A DNA stretch of 64,000 nt from Eggerthella sinensis (GTDB lineage Bacteria > Actinomycetota > Coriobacteriia > Coriobacteriales > Eggerthellaceae). Below the pieces are notes generated by a model. It did not search any database. It was not told where the DNA came from and worked only from the letters and a program-made list of their open reading frames with translations. Positions 8,355-16,527 of the stretch are shown here, one piece after another (position 1 is the first letter of the stretch; each line of letters starts with the position of its first letter). The translations under genes and the position numbers were made by a program. The DNA lies in contig NZ_PPTT01000006.1 in NCBI RefSeq assembly GCF_003339815.1, forward strand, positions 121,227 to 185,226. The letters are read 5' to 3'.

Positions 8355-8355
8355 T
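8350..8355 (+). promoter_or_regulatory. -10 box overlapping the Nif3-like stop codon
   Basis: Exact TATAAT whose first bases overlap the end of the Nif3-like gene, 48 bp before the zinc-ribbon gene. The -35 side is weak. It suggests that the downstream gene has an extra promoter. Confidence 0.45.
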
Positions 8356-8402
8356 AGAGGCAGCGTCGCAGCGGCGGCGCGCCACGCGAACAAAGGAAGC
8401 GC

Positions 8403-9122
8403 ATGCACGTAGACACCGACGATCTTGCCACGTTGCTCAAGATGCAGCACCTCGACCTCGAGGCCCTGCGCGTCAAGAAGCAGCTCGAGGAGCTCCCGCA
8501 GCGTGCGGTCATCCTCGAAGCCCGCTCCAAGAAGAAGGCCATCGAGCAGAAGCGCGCCCAGCTCGACGCGCTCCATGCGAAGGCCGACGCGCAGCTTGCG
8601 CACATCGACGAAGAGGACGCGTCCCTCGCCGAGAAACAGCGTCACGTGCAGGGCGAGATCGATGCGGTGCGCGGCGACTACCGCGGCGTGGAGGCGCGCA
8701 CCAAGGAGCTCAACGGGTTCGCGAAGCGCCGCAACACGCTGGAAGCCGAGCTGAACACGGTGAGCGAGGAGCTGGCGAAGATCGAGGGCGTGCAGGCGCA
8801 GGTGACCGCGGCCCTCGCAGGGCTCGAGCGTCAGGAGGCCGAAGCAACGGCCGCGTTCGTGAAGCAGGGCGGCGCGCTCAAGGATGCCGCCGCGCGCATC
8901 GAGGCCGAGCGCGCCATGCTGGCGTCCTCGCTGCCGAAGGAGCTGCTCGACACGTACGAGAAAACGGCGGCGCGCACCGGCGGCGTGGCGGTGGGGCGTT
9001 TGCAGGGCTCGAACTGCGGCGTGTGCCGCATGGCCATCGAGGGCGGCCGTCTCATCGACATGCAGGGCCAGGGCAACGTGGCGCCCTGCCCGCAATGCGG
9101 CCGCCTGCTCATCCTGGAGTAG
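8403..9122 (+). CDS. Coiled-coil protein with C-terminal C4 zinc ribbon (DUF164 family)
   Basis: 239 residues. Residues 10-180 are a charged antiparallel coiled coil rich in Glu, Lys and Ala; the C-terminal 45 residues form a zinc ribbon with CGVC and CPQC knuckles. This layout is that of the DUF164 family (mycobacterial CdsZ-like proteins), thought to act with RNA or the ribosome; exact function not established. Good ribosome binding site AAAGGAAGC. Followed by a strong bidirectional terminator. Confidence 0.88.
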   Translation: MHVDTDDLATLLKMQHLDLEALRVKKQLEELPQRAVILEARSKKKAIEQKRAQLDALHAKADAQLAHIDEEDASLAEKQRHVQGEIDAVRGDYRGVEARTKELNGFAKRRNTLEAELNTVSEELAKIEGVQAQVTAALAGLERQEAEATAAFVKQGGALKDAAARIEAERAMLASSLPKELLDTYEKTAARTGGVAVGRLQGSNCGVCRMAIEGGRLIDMQGQGNVAPCPQCGRLLILE

Positions 9123-9145
9123 CAGGCAGCGCGCAGCAGAACGAC

Positions 9146-9171
9146 AAAAAGCCCGCGCGAGCGGGCTTTTT
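9146..9171. terminator. Bidirectional terminator between zinc-ribbon gene and rpmB
   Basis: Perfect 11-bp stem with A5 on one side and T5 on the other and a GCGA loop, so it works on both strands. It separates two convergent genes. Confidence 0.92.
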
Positions 9172-9185
9172 CAGCGTCGGGATTG

Positions 9186-9209
9186 TTCGTCGGCCGCGCG
9201 GCCGACGAA
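9186..9209. terminator. 24-bp perfect palindrome downstream of rpmB
   Basis: A fully self-complementary 24-bp sequence centred on CGCG, 8 bp beyond the rpmB stop. It can fold as a 10-bp stem with a GCGC loop. On the minus strand it is followed by AACAAT rather than a T run, so it may assist the adjacent terminator or protect the 3' end. Confidence 0.5.
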
Positions 9210-9216
9210 AGCACGA

Positions 9217-9408
9217 TTACGCGCGCTCGACCTTGCCGGCCTTCATGCACTTCGTGCAGACGTTCGCCTTGCGGACATGACCCTCTTTGTCCTTGATCGT
9301 CACCTTCTGAATGTTGGGACGGAACCAGCGGTTCGTCACGCGGTGCGAGTGGCTGATGTTGCGCCCTGCGCTCGGCGCTTTACCGCAAACTTCACAAATC
9401 TTCGACAT
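9217..9408 (-). CDS. rpmB: 50S ribosomal protein L28
   Basis: 63-residue L28 of the large ribosomal subunit. It is the zinc-binding (C+) form: CEVC near the N-terminus and CTKC near the C-terminus. Typical core SHSHRVTNRWFRPNIQ. Divergent from the asp23-like/fakA genes, the arrangement also known from Bacillus (rpmB, yloU, yloV). Confidence 0.97.
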   Translation of the reverse strand: MSKICEVCGKAPSAGRNISHSHRVTNRWFRPNIQKVTIKDKEGHVRKANVCTKCMKAGKVERA

Positions 9409-9474
9409 CGTTCATCACTCCATGTACGTTGGTTTCTCATCGGCAAAGGCCGTTGATGACAAAAAAGCCCTCAT

Positions 9475-9504
9475 ACTATAGCACATTAGATCGGAGGGTT
9501 ACAA
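9475..9504 (-). promoter_or_regulatory. Promoter of rpmB
   Basis: On the minus strand: TTGTAA (9499-9504), 18 bp, TATAGT (9475-9480). It leaves a leader of about 60 nt before rpmB. Confidence 0.65.
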
Positions 9505-9629
9505 GCATTTTTCATGTAGTATACGCGCCGCTGCCACCAGGTGCGCCGCACACGCGCGGGTCGTTGCGGTATACTGCTTTAGCAGGTTTTTTGTCGTGCG
9601 CGGCTGCGCCGCGCCGTGAAAGGAATGCC

Positions 9630-9977
9630 ATGAACGATACGATAGCAGGCAACCTCCACGTTGCCAATGATGTTCTGGCCGACATGGTCGGCAATGCAGC
9701 GCTCGAGTGCTACGGCGTCGTGGGCATGGCCGCCCCGACCGCAGTCGACGGCATCGCGAAGATACTCCCCACGTCCCGGCTGCGCCGCGGCGTGGTGGTC
9801 ACGACGACGGAAGCCGGCGTGCACGTCGAGCTCTACGTGGTCATCGAGTACGGCACGAACATCAACACGGTGTCGCAGAACCTCATCGACCAGGTCACGT
9901 TCGCACTGACCGAGTACGCGCGCGTCCCGCTCGACGGCGTCGAGGTGCACGTGCAGGGCGTCAAGGTGCGCAAGTAA
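9630..9977 (+). CDS. Asp23/Gls24 family envelope-stress protein (YloU-like)
   Basis: 115 residues, the whole length matching Asp23/Gls24 family proteins: VANDVLADMVGNAALECYGVVGM at the start and a long central strand-rich part ending in DGVEVHVQGVKV. These small proteins associate with the membrane or envelope; in Bacillus and Staphylococcus the homologue precedes fakA, as here (86 bp gap). ATG at 9630 with AAAGGAA upstream is used; longer in-frame starts would add non-homologous sequence. A TATACT at 9570 may be its -10. Confidence 0.88.
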   Translation: MNDTIAGNLHVANDVLADMVGNAALECYGVVGMAAPTAVDGIAKILPTSRLRRGVVVTTTEAGVHVELYVVIEYGTNINTVSQNLIDQVTFALTEYARVPLDGVEVHVQGVKVRK

Positions 9978-10063
9978 CGCGCCAACCCCTGTCATGATGA
10001 GCCGCTGACCGCCCGAGAGGGGTGCGGTGCTCCGCGGCATTACGTTTAAGGAGAATCGAAAGC

Positions 10064-11698
10064 ATGTCAGAACCCTATACCGCGAACGATCTGCTCAACG
10101 CCATCGCCGTTGCCAGCAAAACGCTGAGCGAGCGCAAGGACGAGATCAACCGCTTGAACGTGTTCCCCGTGCCCGACGGGGACACGGGCACGAACATGTC
10201 GCTCACGCTGGAGACCGTTGTCGAGAACCTGGCCCATCTGCCCATCGGGGCCGAAGGCGCGGACATTCGCAAGGCGATCACCACCGGCGCGCTCATGGGC
10301 GCTCGCGGTAACTCCGGCGTCATCACCTCGCAGATCCTGCGCGGTTTGTGCGAGGGCAGCGTGGGACACGACGAGCTGAACGCCGAAAGCATCGACGCGG
10401 CGTTCGCGAAGTCCCAGGAAGTGGCGTTCCAGGCCGTGCGCAAGCCGGTGGAGGGCACCATCCTCACCGTGCTGCGCGACAGCGCCGCCGCCGCGAAGTA
10501 CGCGCGCAAGAAGAAGCTCGGCACCGACGAGGCCCTGGCCCACGTCGTGGAGGAGGCCTACGCCTCCGTGCAGCGCACGCCCGACCTGCTGCCCGTCCTC
10601 AAGGAGAACGGCGTGGTGGACGCCGGCGGCTTCGGCTTGGCCATCTTCTTCGACGCGTTCGCCTCGGCGCTCATGGGCAAGGAAGGCCCCATGGTCGACG
10701 AGCTGGCGTTCGCGCGCGGCACCGCCCCGAAGGTCGAGATCGAGCAGATCAACGACTGGGAGGGCTCGGCCTACCGCTACTGCACCGAGTTCCTCGTGCA
10801 CTCCGACACGGTGGACGAAGAAGCCGCCAAGGAGTTCCTGCCCACGATGGGCGACTGCGACCTCATGGTGGGCATGCACCCCAACTTCAAGGTGCACGTG
10901 CACTCGAACCGCCCCGACCAGGTGCTCGGCTGGTTCCTCACGCACGACGCGCAGATCTCCGAGGTGCACATCCACAACATGCAGCAGCAGAGCGCGGCGC
11001 GCACCGACGCGCTGGCCGCCGAGCAGGAGGCGAGTGCTAAGCCGCTCGGATTCGTGGCCGTGGCCGCGGGCGAGGGCAACGCGAAGATCCTCAAGAGCCT
11101 CGGCGTGGACGTGGTGGTGTCCGGCGGGCAGACCATGAACCCCTCGACGAAGGACCTGCTCGACGCCGCCGGCGAGGTGAACGCCGACGCCGTCATCATC
11201 CTGCCGAACAACAAGAACATCATCATGGCGGCCCAAACCGCCTGCGATCTGGCCGAGTTCCCCTGCGCCGTCGTGCCCACGAAGAGCGTGCCCGAGGCCT
11301 TCGCCGCGCTGTTCGGCTTCGACGAGGACGCAAGCCTCGAGGAGAACGTCGAGTCGATGACCGAGGCCTACGACGAGGTGAAAACCGGCGAAGTGACCAC
11401 GGCCATCAAGGATTCTAAGGACGCGCACGACAATCCCATCAAGGAGGGCGACGTCATCGGCATCGCCGACGGCGCCATCGAAGCCGTGGGGTCGTCCACC
11501 GAGGACGTGGTCATGTCGCTGCTCGACACGATGGACGCCGCCGACGCCGACACGCTCACCATCCTCGCGGGCGAGGACTTGGACGAGGACGCCTTCAACG
11601 CGCTCATCGAGCGCATCGAGGGCGCCTACGACGACCTCGAGATCGACGCGCACCGCGGCGATCAGCCCCTGTACCCCGTCGTGATGTCGGTGGAGTAG
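10064..11698 (+). CDS. fakA: Fatty acid kinase catalytic subunit FakA (YloV/DAK family)
   Basis: 544 residues. The N-terminal DhaL-type ATP-binding domain has NVFPVPDGDTGTNM and LMGARGNSGVI, which bind Mg-ATP. The middle and C-terminal parts match the FakA architecture, including the HVHSN stretch. With a lipid-binding FakB partner (none in this window) it phosphorylates exogenous fatty acids. AAGGAG lies 10 bp before the ATG. Gene order asp23-like, fakA, recG is conserved from Firmicutes. Confidence 0.9.
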   Translation: MSEPYTANDLLNAIAVASKTLSERKDEINRLNVFPVPDGDTGTNMSLTLETVVENLAHLPIGAEGADIRKAITTGALMGARGNSGVITSQILRGLCEGSVGHDELNAESIDAAFAKSQEVAFQAVRKPVEGTILTVLRDSAAAAKYARKKKLGTDEALAHVVEEAYASVQRTPDLLPVLKENGVVDAGGFGLAIFFDAFASALMGKEGPMVDELAFARGTAPKVEIEQINDWEGSAYRYCTEFLVHSDTVDEEAAKEFLPTMGDCDLMVGMHPNFKVHVHSNRPDQVLGWFLTHDAQISEVHIHNMQQQSAARTDALAAEQEASAKPLGFVAVAAGEGNAKILKSLGVDVVVSGGQTMNPSTKDLLDAAGEVNADAVIILPNNKNIIMAAQTACDLAEFPCAVVPTKSVPEAFAALFGFDEDASLEENVESMTEAYDEVKTGEVTTAIKDSKDAHDNPIKEGDVIGIADGAIEAVGSSTEDVVMSLLDTMDAADADTLTILAGEDLDEDAFNALIERIEGAYDDLEIDAHRGDQPLYPVVMSVE

Positions 11699-11704
11699 CG
11701 GCCC

Positions 11705-13921
11705 TTGCCGAACACCCTCGACACCAACGCGCCTGATCGCTTGGCTGCCACGCTCGCGCTCGACGAACCTGTCGGGCGCGTTCGTTTGGTGAGCCCGGGC
11801 CGCGCCCGCGCGCTCGACGCGCTCGGCATCCGCACGGTGCGCGACCTGGCCACCCACTTCCCGCGCCGCTACATCGACCTGTCGCGCAAGGCCACGGTGG
11901 CCGCCGCGCGCATCGGCGAGCAGTGCACCATCGAAGGGACGGTGCACGAGATCAAGCTCAAGCGCCCGAAGCCGCGCCTGTCGCTCGTGGAGGTGTCGCT
12001 CGTGGACAGCACGGGGCTGCTCATGGTGACGTGCTTTCGGCAGCCGTGGCTCATGGACCAGGTGCGCGCCGGCATGCGCATCGCCGTGGCGGGCAAGCTG
12101 GAATTCAACTTCGGGTTCAAGCGCATGACGAACCCCTACCTCGAGGTGCTCGACGGCGAGGGCGCGGCGGAGGGCATGATCATCCCCGTGCATCCCGCCT
12201 GCGAGAAGATATCGGCCGCCTGGATGCGCCGCCTCGTGGGCAACGCGCTGGGAGCGACGGCCGGGCTGTACGACCCGCTGCCGCTCGAGCTGCGCGCGAA
12301 ATATCGCCTCATGAGCCGCAGCGCGGCGCTGGCGTGCATCCACTTCCCGCATGCGATGGACGAGGTGGCCGAAGCGCGCCGCCGCCTCGTGTACGAGGAG
12401 CTGCTGCTGCTCGAGCTCATGCTCATGCGCGAGTCGCGTGAGCGCAGCGACGGACGCGTTGCCGTGCGGCACGTGACCGACGGCCAGCACGTGGCCGCGT
12501 TGGCCGCCGCGGTGCCGTTCCAGCTCACCGACGAGCAGGTGCGCGCGAAGGACGACATCCTGGCCTCGCTCGCGGCTCCGCAGACGGCGAACCACCTGCT
12601 GCTGGGCGACGTGGGCACCGGCAAGACCGTCGTCGCGGCGTTCGCGCTGGCCGCCGCCGCCGACACGGGCACGCAGGCCCTCCTCATGGCGCCCACCGAG
12701 GTGCTGGCGCGGCAGCACGGCAAGAGCCTGGGGCCGCTGTTCGACGCCGCGGGCGTCACCTGGGAGGTGCTGACGGGCTCGACGGCGCCTGCGGAGCGCG
12801 AGGCCATCCTCGCGCGCGTGGCGGGCGGCACGGTGGACGTGCTCATCGGCACCCACGCGCTGCTCGAGGACGACGTGGCGCCGCAGCGCTTGAGCCTCGT
12901 GGTGATCGACGAGCAGCAGCGCTTCGGCGTGGAGCAGCGCGCGAAGCTGCTGGCGAAGGGCGACGCGCCCGACGCGCTGTACCTCACGGCAACGCCCATC
13001 CCGCGCTCGCTCGCCCTGGCCCTGTTCGGCAACCTGACGCTGTCCTACCTCAAGCACCGGCCGCACGACGCGGCCCGGCGCACCACGTTCGTGCACCAGA
13101 AAACCGACCGCGGCCACGCCTACGACGCGGCCCGCGCGGCGCTCGGGCGCGGCGAGCAGGTGTACGTGGTGTGCCCGCTCATCGGCCAGGACACCGGTGA
13201 GCGCGACGCGAAGGCGTCGGGCGGCGGCACGGGCGGCCGGCGACGCGAGGCCGACGAAGAGGCCTACGAGTACGCCGCCATCAGCATCGAGGACGACACC
13301 GACCTGGCGGGCGACGACGTGGCCGCCGCCACGAAGGAGGCGTCCTACCTGCAGACGACGGTGTTCGCCGACTACCAGGTGGAGCTGTTGCACGGCCGCA
13401 TGCCGAGCGCCGAGAAGCAGGCCGTCATGCAGCGCTTCCGCGCGGGGGAGACGCACGTGCTGGTGGCCACGACGGTCATCGAGGTGGGCGTGGACGTGCC
13501 CAACGCCACCGTCATGATCGTGGAGGATGCCGACCGCTTCGGCCTCTCGCAGCTCCATCAGCTGCGCGGCCGCGTCGGCCGCGGCGAGAAGGCCGCCGAA
13601 GTGCACCTCGTGTCGGCGTCGAAGTCCGACGCCGCGCTCACGCGCCTCGCCGCCATGGAGCGCACCGACGACGGCTTCGAGCTGGCCAGCTACGACCTGT
13701 CGCTGCGCCGCGAGGGCGACATCCTGGGCAACCGGCAGCACGGCGCCTCGGGCCTCAAGCTGGTGAACGTCGTGCGCGACGGCGCGGTGATCGAGGCCGC
13801 GCACGGCGATGCGGCGGCCATCATGGCCGAGGACCCGAACCTCGAAGCGCCGGCGCACCGCGCGCTCGCGCGCGAAGTGCGCCTCATGTACGCCCACGAC
13901 CATGTGTCCCAAGGAGGCTGA
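11705..13921 (+). CDS. recG: ATP-dependent DNA helicase RecG
   Basis: 738-residue superfamily 2 helicase that remodels stalled forks and Holliday junctions. An N-terminal wedge/OB domain (about 20-200) precedes helicase motifs: GDVGTGKT near 301, APTEVLARQH, the DExx box near 401 and LRGRVGRG. The DExx box reads DEQQRFG where many RecG proteins have DEQHRFG. An acidic, Gly-rich insert (about 495-540) sits before the second helicase lobe. TTG start at 11705, 6 bp after the fakA stop; no nearer ATG fits. It overlaps operationally with rsmD (3-bp gap). Confidence 0.95.
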   Translation: MPNTLDTNAPDRLAATLALDEPVGRVRLVSPGRARALDALGIRTVRDLATHFPRRYIDLSRKATVAAARIGEQCTIEGTVHEIKLKRPKPRLSLVEVSLVDSTGLLMVTCFRQPWLMDQVRAGMRIAVAGKLEFNFGFKRMTNPYLEVLDGEGAAEGMIIPVHPACEKISAAWMRRLVGNALGATAGLYDPLPLELRAKYRLMSRSAALACIHFPHAMDEVAEARRRLVYEELLLLELMLMRESRERSDGRVAVRHVTDGQHVAALAAAVPFQLTDEQVRAKDDILASLAAPQTANHLLLGDVGTGKTVVAAFALAAAADTGTQALLMAPTEVLARQHGKSLGPLFDAAGVTWEVLTGSTAPAEREAILARVAGGTVDVLIGTHALLEDDVAPQRLSLVVIDEQQRFGVEQRAKLLAKGDAPDALYLTATPIPRSLALALFGNLTLSYLKHRPHDAARRTTFVHQKTDRGHAYDAARAALGRGEQVYVVCPLIGQDTGERDAKASGGGTGGRRREADEEAYEYAAISIEDDTDLAGDDVAAATKEASYLQTTVFADYQVELLHGRMPSAEKQAVMQRFRAGETHVLVATTVIEVGVDVPNATVMIVEDADRFGLSQLHQLRGRVGRGEKAAEVHLVSASKSDAALTRLAAMERTDDGFELASYDLSLRREGDILGNRQHGASGLKLVNVVRDGAVIEAAHGDAAAIMAEDPNLEAPAHRALAREVRLMYAHDHVSQGG

Positions 13922-13924
13922 TCG

Positions 13925-14518
13925 ATGAGAATCATAGCCGGCGAGTACCGGGGCCGCGTGCTCAAGGCGCCGAAGGGGGAGGGCACTCGCCCCACCACCG
14001 ACCGCGTGCGGGAGGCCATGATGAGCGTGGTGAACAGCGCGCGCGACGGCTTCGACGACGCCGTGGTGCTCGACGCGTTCGCAGGCTCGGGCGCGCTCGG
14101 GCTCGAGGCGCTCAGCCGCGGCGCGCGGTGCGTGCAGTTCTGCGAGCGCGCAGGGGAGGCGCTCAAGGCGCTCAACGCGAACGTCGCCGCGCTCGGGCTC
14201 GACGCCCGCCGCGCGCGCGTGCGCAAGGGCGACGTGCTCAAGGACGTGCCGTACGCGCGGCCGCCGTTCGACCTCGTGTTCCTCGACCCGCCGTACGCCT
14301 GCGACGCGGCGGCCGTGCTCGACTTCGTGAGCGCGCTGCGCTCGCGCGCGGCCCTCGCCGACGACGCGCTCGTGGTGTACGAGCACGCGGCGGGCGCGAG
14401 CGATGCGGTGGACGATGCGGCAAAAGCGCGCGATTTGTCTATTGCGCAGCGCAAGAAGTACGGGGATACTGTCGTGGACGTGCTGCGCGTGGCAGCATTG
14501 CCCGACGCACCATGCTGA
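13925..14518 (+). CDS. rsmD: 16S rRNA (guanine-966-N2)-methyltransferase
   Basis: 197-residue class I SAM methyltransferase. Opens with MRIIAGEYRGR, then TRPTTDRVREAMMS, the SAM-binding VLDAFAGSGALGLEALSRGA, and the catalytic FLDPPYA. It methylates G966 of 16S rRNA. It follows recG by 3 bp and precedes coaD by 28 bp, as in many bacteria. Confidence 0.94.
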   Translation: MRIIAGEYRGRVLKAPKGEGTRPTTDRVREAMMSVVNSARDGFDDAVVLDAFAGSGALGLEALSRGARCVQFCERAGEALKALNANVAALGLDARRARVRKGDVLKDVPYARPPFDLVFLDPPYACDAAAVLDFVSALRSRAALADDALVVYEHAAGASDAVDDAAKARDLSIAQRKKYGDTVVDVLRVAALPDAPC

Positions 14519-14546
14519 GATACGCTTAAAAGGAATGGATTCACAC

Positions 14547-15029
14547 ATGAAACGTGCACTGACGCCCGGAACGTTCGACCCCATCACGAGCGGGCACCTC
14601 GATGTCATCACCCGCGCGGCGCAGCTGGTGGACGAGGTGGTGGTGGCCGTGGCCGCATCACCGAAGAAGAAGCCGCTGTTCACGCTCGAGGAGCGTGCCG
14701 AACTCGTGCGTCAGGCCACGAGCCATCTGCCGAACGTGCGCGTGGAGCCCTTCGACGAGCTGCTCGTGGACCTCGCCGCGCGCCTCGACGCCACCGTGGT
14801 CATCAAGGGCCTGCGCGCCATCACCGACTTCGAATATGAATTCCAGATGACGGCGCTCAACTACCAATTGAACCAGGAGCTCGAGACGCTGTTCATCATG
14901 TCGCCCCCGCAGTACATGTACCTCTCGTCGTCCATCGTGCGCGAGATCGCCAGCCTGCGCGGCGACGTGGCGCAGTTCGTGCCCGCGTGCGTGAACGAGG
15001 CGCTGCTCGAGAAGTTCGCGAACGCCTAA
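14547..15029 (+). CDS. coaD: Phosphopantetheine adenylyltransferase
   Basis: 160 residues, the standard CoaD length. Makes dephospho-CoA from 4'-phosphopantetheine and ATP. Motifs: GTFDPITSGHLDVI (nucleotidyltransferase TxGH), VIKGLRAITDFEYEFQM, and YLSSSIVREIA. The ATG at 14547 is preferred over 14535 because AAAGGA lies right against the earlier one and because it gives the family's usual N-terminus. Confidence 0.95.
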   Translation: MKRALTPGTFDPITSGHLDVITRAAQLVDEVVVAVAASPKKKPLFTLEERAELVRQATSHLPNVRVEPFDELLVDLAARLDATVVIKGLRAITDFEYEFQMTALNYQLNQELETLFIMSPPQYMYLSSSIVREIASLRGDVAQFVPACVNEALLEKFANA

Positions 15030-15113
15030 CACGAAACGGGGTGCGCGCACCTCACAGTTTGGTGTCGGCACGGGCCCGACCGGGTAAAATGTGCACGCTT
15101 TGTGCATTGGAGG

Positions 15114-15141
15114 TTGGTTTTCCCAGCATACATGCTAGAAT
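15114..15141 (+). promoter_or_regulatory. Promoter of the coiled-coil gene/yceD operon
   Basis: TTGGTT (15114-15119), 16 bp, TGC plus TAGAAT (15136-15141), an extended -10. About 80 bp before the coding start. Confidence 0.6.
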
Positions 15142-15219
15142 ATTGCGACGCATGCACGCGAAGATACCCGTGTGCGCCAACGCAGATGAAACGCAGCACG
15201 CCTGGGTGGAAGGACAATC

Positions 15220-15693
15220 ATGGACGAAACAGGAGTCTTGGGGCTGTTGGAAGAGCTCTCGATTCTGCTTGAGGACTCTAAGCCGGTTTTCGGCAAGGGC
15301 AACATGCGCCAGGTCGACATCGCCGCGGCGTTCGAGATCATGGATGAAATCCGCGACACGTTCCCCAGCGAGTTCGCCCAAGCCCGTCAGATCGTGCGCG
15401 AGCGCCAGAGTCTGCTCGACGACGCTGAGGCCGAGGCCAATCGCATGATCGAGGACGCGCGCAGCCAGGCTATGACCATCGCCAGCGAGCAGGAGATCGT
15501 CCGCATCTCCCAGCAGCAGGCCGATCAGGTGCTTTCCGACGCCCGCGAGCTGGAGCGCCAGACGCGCGCCGGCGCCGAGGACTACGCCGACGAAGTGTTC
15601 GGCCACGTGGAGCAGAGCCTCGACACGCTGCTCAACAACGTGCGCCGCTGCCGCGACCGCCTGAACGCCAACTCCCTCGCATCGGGGCGCTAA
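15220..15693 (+). CDS. SepIVA/DivIVA-like coiled-coil protein
   Basis: 157 residues, soluble, almost entirely helical: short N-terminal domain (about 1-50), then a continuous Ala/Gln/Glu/Arg coiled coil (55-150) resembling ATP synthase b subunits and DivIVA-type scaffolds. Its position between coaD and yceD matches mycobacterial sepIVA (Rv2927c, upstream of the DUF177 gene), a septum and growth-zone scaffold. The function is inferred from context and fold type. GAAGGA precedes the ATG. Its TAA shares one base with the yceD ATG, so the two are translationally coupled. Confidence 0.65.
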   Translation: MDETGVLGLLEELSILLEDSKPVFGKGNMRQVDIAAAFEIMDEIRDTFPSEFAQARQIVRERQSLLDDAEAEANRMIEDARSQAMTIASEQEIVRISQQQADQVLSDARELERQTRAGAEDYADEVFGHVEQSLDTLLNNVRRCRDRLNANSLASGR

Positions 15694-16244
15694 TGGAATC
15701 GCTGCGCATCCATATACCTTCCGAGCTCTTCGCACCGGCGGAGAGTTCTCATTTTGAGGGAACCGTGGCCATCCCCGTCATCAAGGCGGGTCCGGATCTG
15801 TACGATTTCGCCGAGCCGCTGTCCTGGCAGGTGGACATCACGAACACGGGCGATGCCCTGCTGGTCACCGGCACGGTTGAAGGCGAGGCCAAGACAGCCT
15901 GCGCCCGCTGCCTCGACGCGTTCGGCTTCTCCGTCACGGGAGACGTCGAGGGGTATTACCTGCTCGACGAGACGAAGGCCGCGCCCGAGGACATGGACGA
16001 CGACGAGTTCGAGGTGCTGCCATCCGACAACATCATCGACCTCGAGCCGCTCATCACCGCGGCGTTGCTGCTGGAATTCCCGCTCATCCCGCTGTGCGAC
16101 GACGAGTGCCGGGGCCTGTGCCCGCAGTGCGGCGCGAACCTCAACGAGGGCCCCTGCGGCTGCGAGCCGGTGCCCGACGATGACGACGACACGCCGCCGA
16201 ACCCCTTTGCGGCGCTCAAGGACTTCCCGTTCGATCAGAACTAG
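15693..16244 (+). CDS. YceD/DUF177 family zinc-knuckle protein
   Basis: 183 residues. DUF177 proteins are linked to 23S rRNA accumulation and ribosome assembly, and are usually encoded directly before rpmF. Visible: beta-rich first half, CARC, then the cluster CDDECRGLCPQCG, followed by GPCGC and an Asp-rich tail. The start overlaps the upstream stop by one base. Here rpmF is about 8.1 kb away, with a full terminator and an accessory block in between. Confidence 0.9.
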   Translation: MESLRIHIPSELFAPAESSHFEGTVAIPVIKAGPDLYDFAEPLSWQVDITNTGDALLVTGTVEGEAKTACARCLDAFGFSVTGDVEGYYLLDETKAAPEDMDDDEFEVLPSDNIIDLEPLITAALLLEFPLIPLCDDECRGLCPQCGANLNEGPCGCEPVPDDDDDTPPNPFAALKDFPFDQN

Positions 16245-16275
16245 GAAGCGGCGTTTGCGCGAAGCGAACCGAACG

Positions 16276-16310
16276 ACGGCGGGCCGGAGACGGCCCGCCG
16301 TTTTCTTTTT
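16276..16310 (+). terminator. Terminator of the coaD-region operon
   Basis: Perfect 11-bp GC-rich stem (16276-16286 with 16291-16301), GAGA loop, then TTTTCTTTTT. It closes the backbone operon right before the accessory block. Confidence 0.93.
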
Positions 16311-16368
16311 TCTCCCAGCTTTCTTCCTTCTTGGCGCGGCAGAGGGCGGGGGAGCAGGGCGTCCAATA

Positions 16369-16409
16369 CCGCGCCGATCGCACGCCGCCCCCGTCACGAA
16401 TCGGCGCGG
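16369..16409. repeat. 10-bp inverted repeat in intergenic region
   Basis: CCGCGCCGAT at 16369-16378 is repeated in reverse complement at 16400-16409 around a 21-bp loop. It lies between the yceD terminator and the TetR promoter. No T run follows. Role unknown. Confidence 0.6.
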
Positions 16410-16483
16410 CATACTCCTTCCGGTCGTACATCCCTCTCCGCGCCATGGAGGGGAGGGCTCCTCTTCCCCTTCGCCTCCGCCCA

Positions 16484-16525
16484 TGCTACAATGTTGAACA
16501 GAAATTCAATGAAAGGAAGTTCAAC
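16484..16525 (+). promoter_or_regulatory. TetR-gene promoter with overlapping autoregulatory operator
   Basis: Extended -10 TGC-TACAAT (16484-16492) is followed at once by three half-sites: GTTGAAC (16493-16499), TTCAA (16505-16509) and GTTCAAC (16519-16525). The first and second form an 16-bp palindrome typical of TetR operators; the first and third form a perfect 7-bp inverted repeat. Binding would cover the start site and ribosome binding region, giving autorepression (inference). Confidence 0.65.
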
Positions 16526-16527
16526 GA

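Noticed and set aside
9602..9632. Longer asp23-like protein from in-frame starts upstream of 9630
   Set aside because: The extra 67 residues are Arg/Pro-rich, unlike the family, and overlap the rpmB promoter region; AAAGGAA sits properly before 9630.
10067..14683. Very long open frame on the minus strand (about 1500 codons) opposite fakA, recG, rsmD and coaD
   Set aside because: It is the antisense shadow of GC-rich coding sequence: His/Arg/Val/Ala-rich, no recognisable domain, and fully opposite well identified genes. The same applies to the long minus-strand frames opposite smc (26470-30366) and the molybdoenzyme gene (47308-51138).
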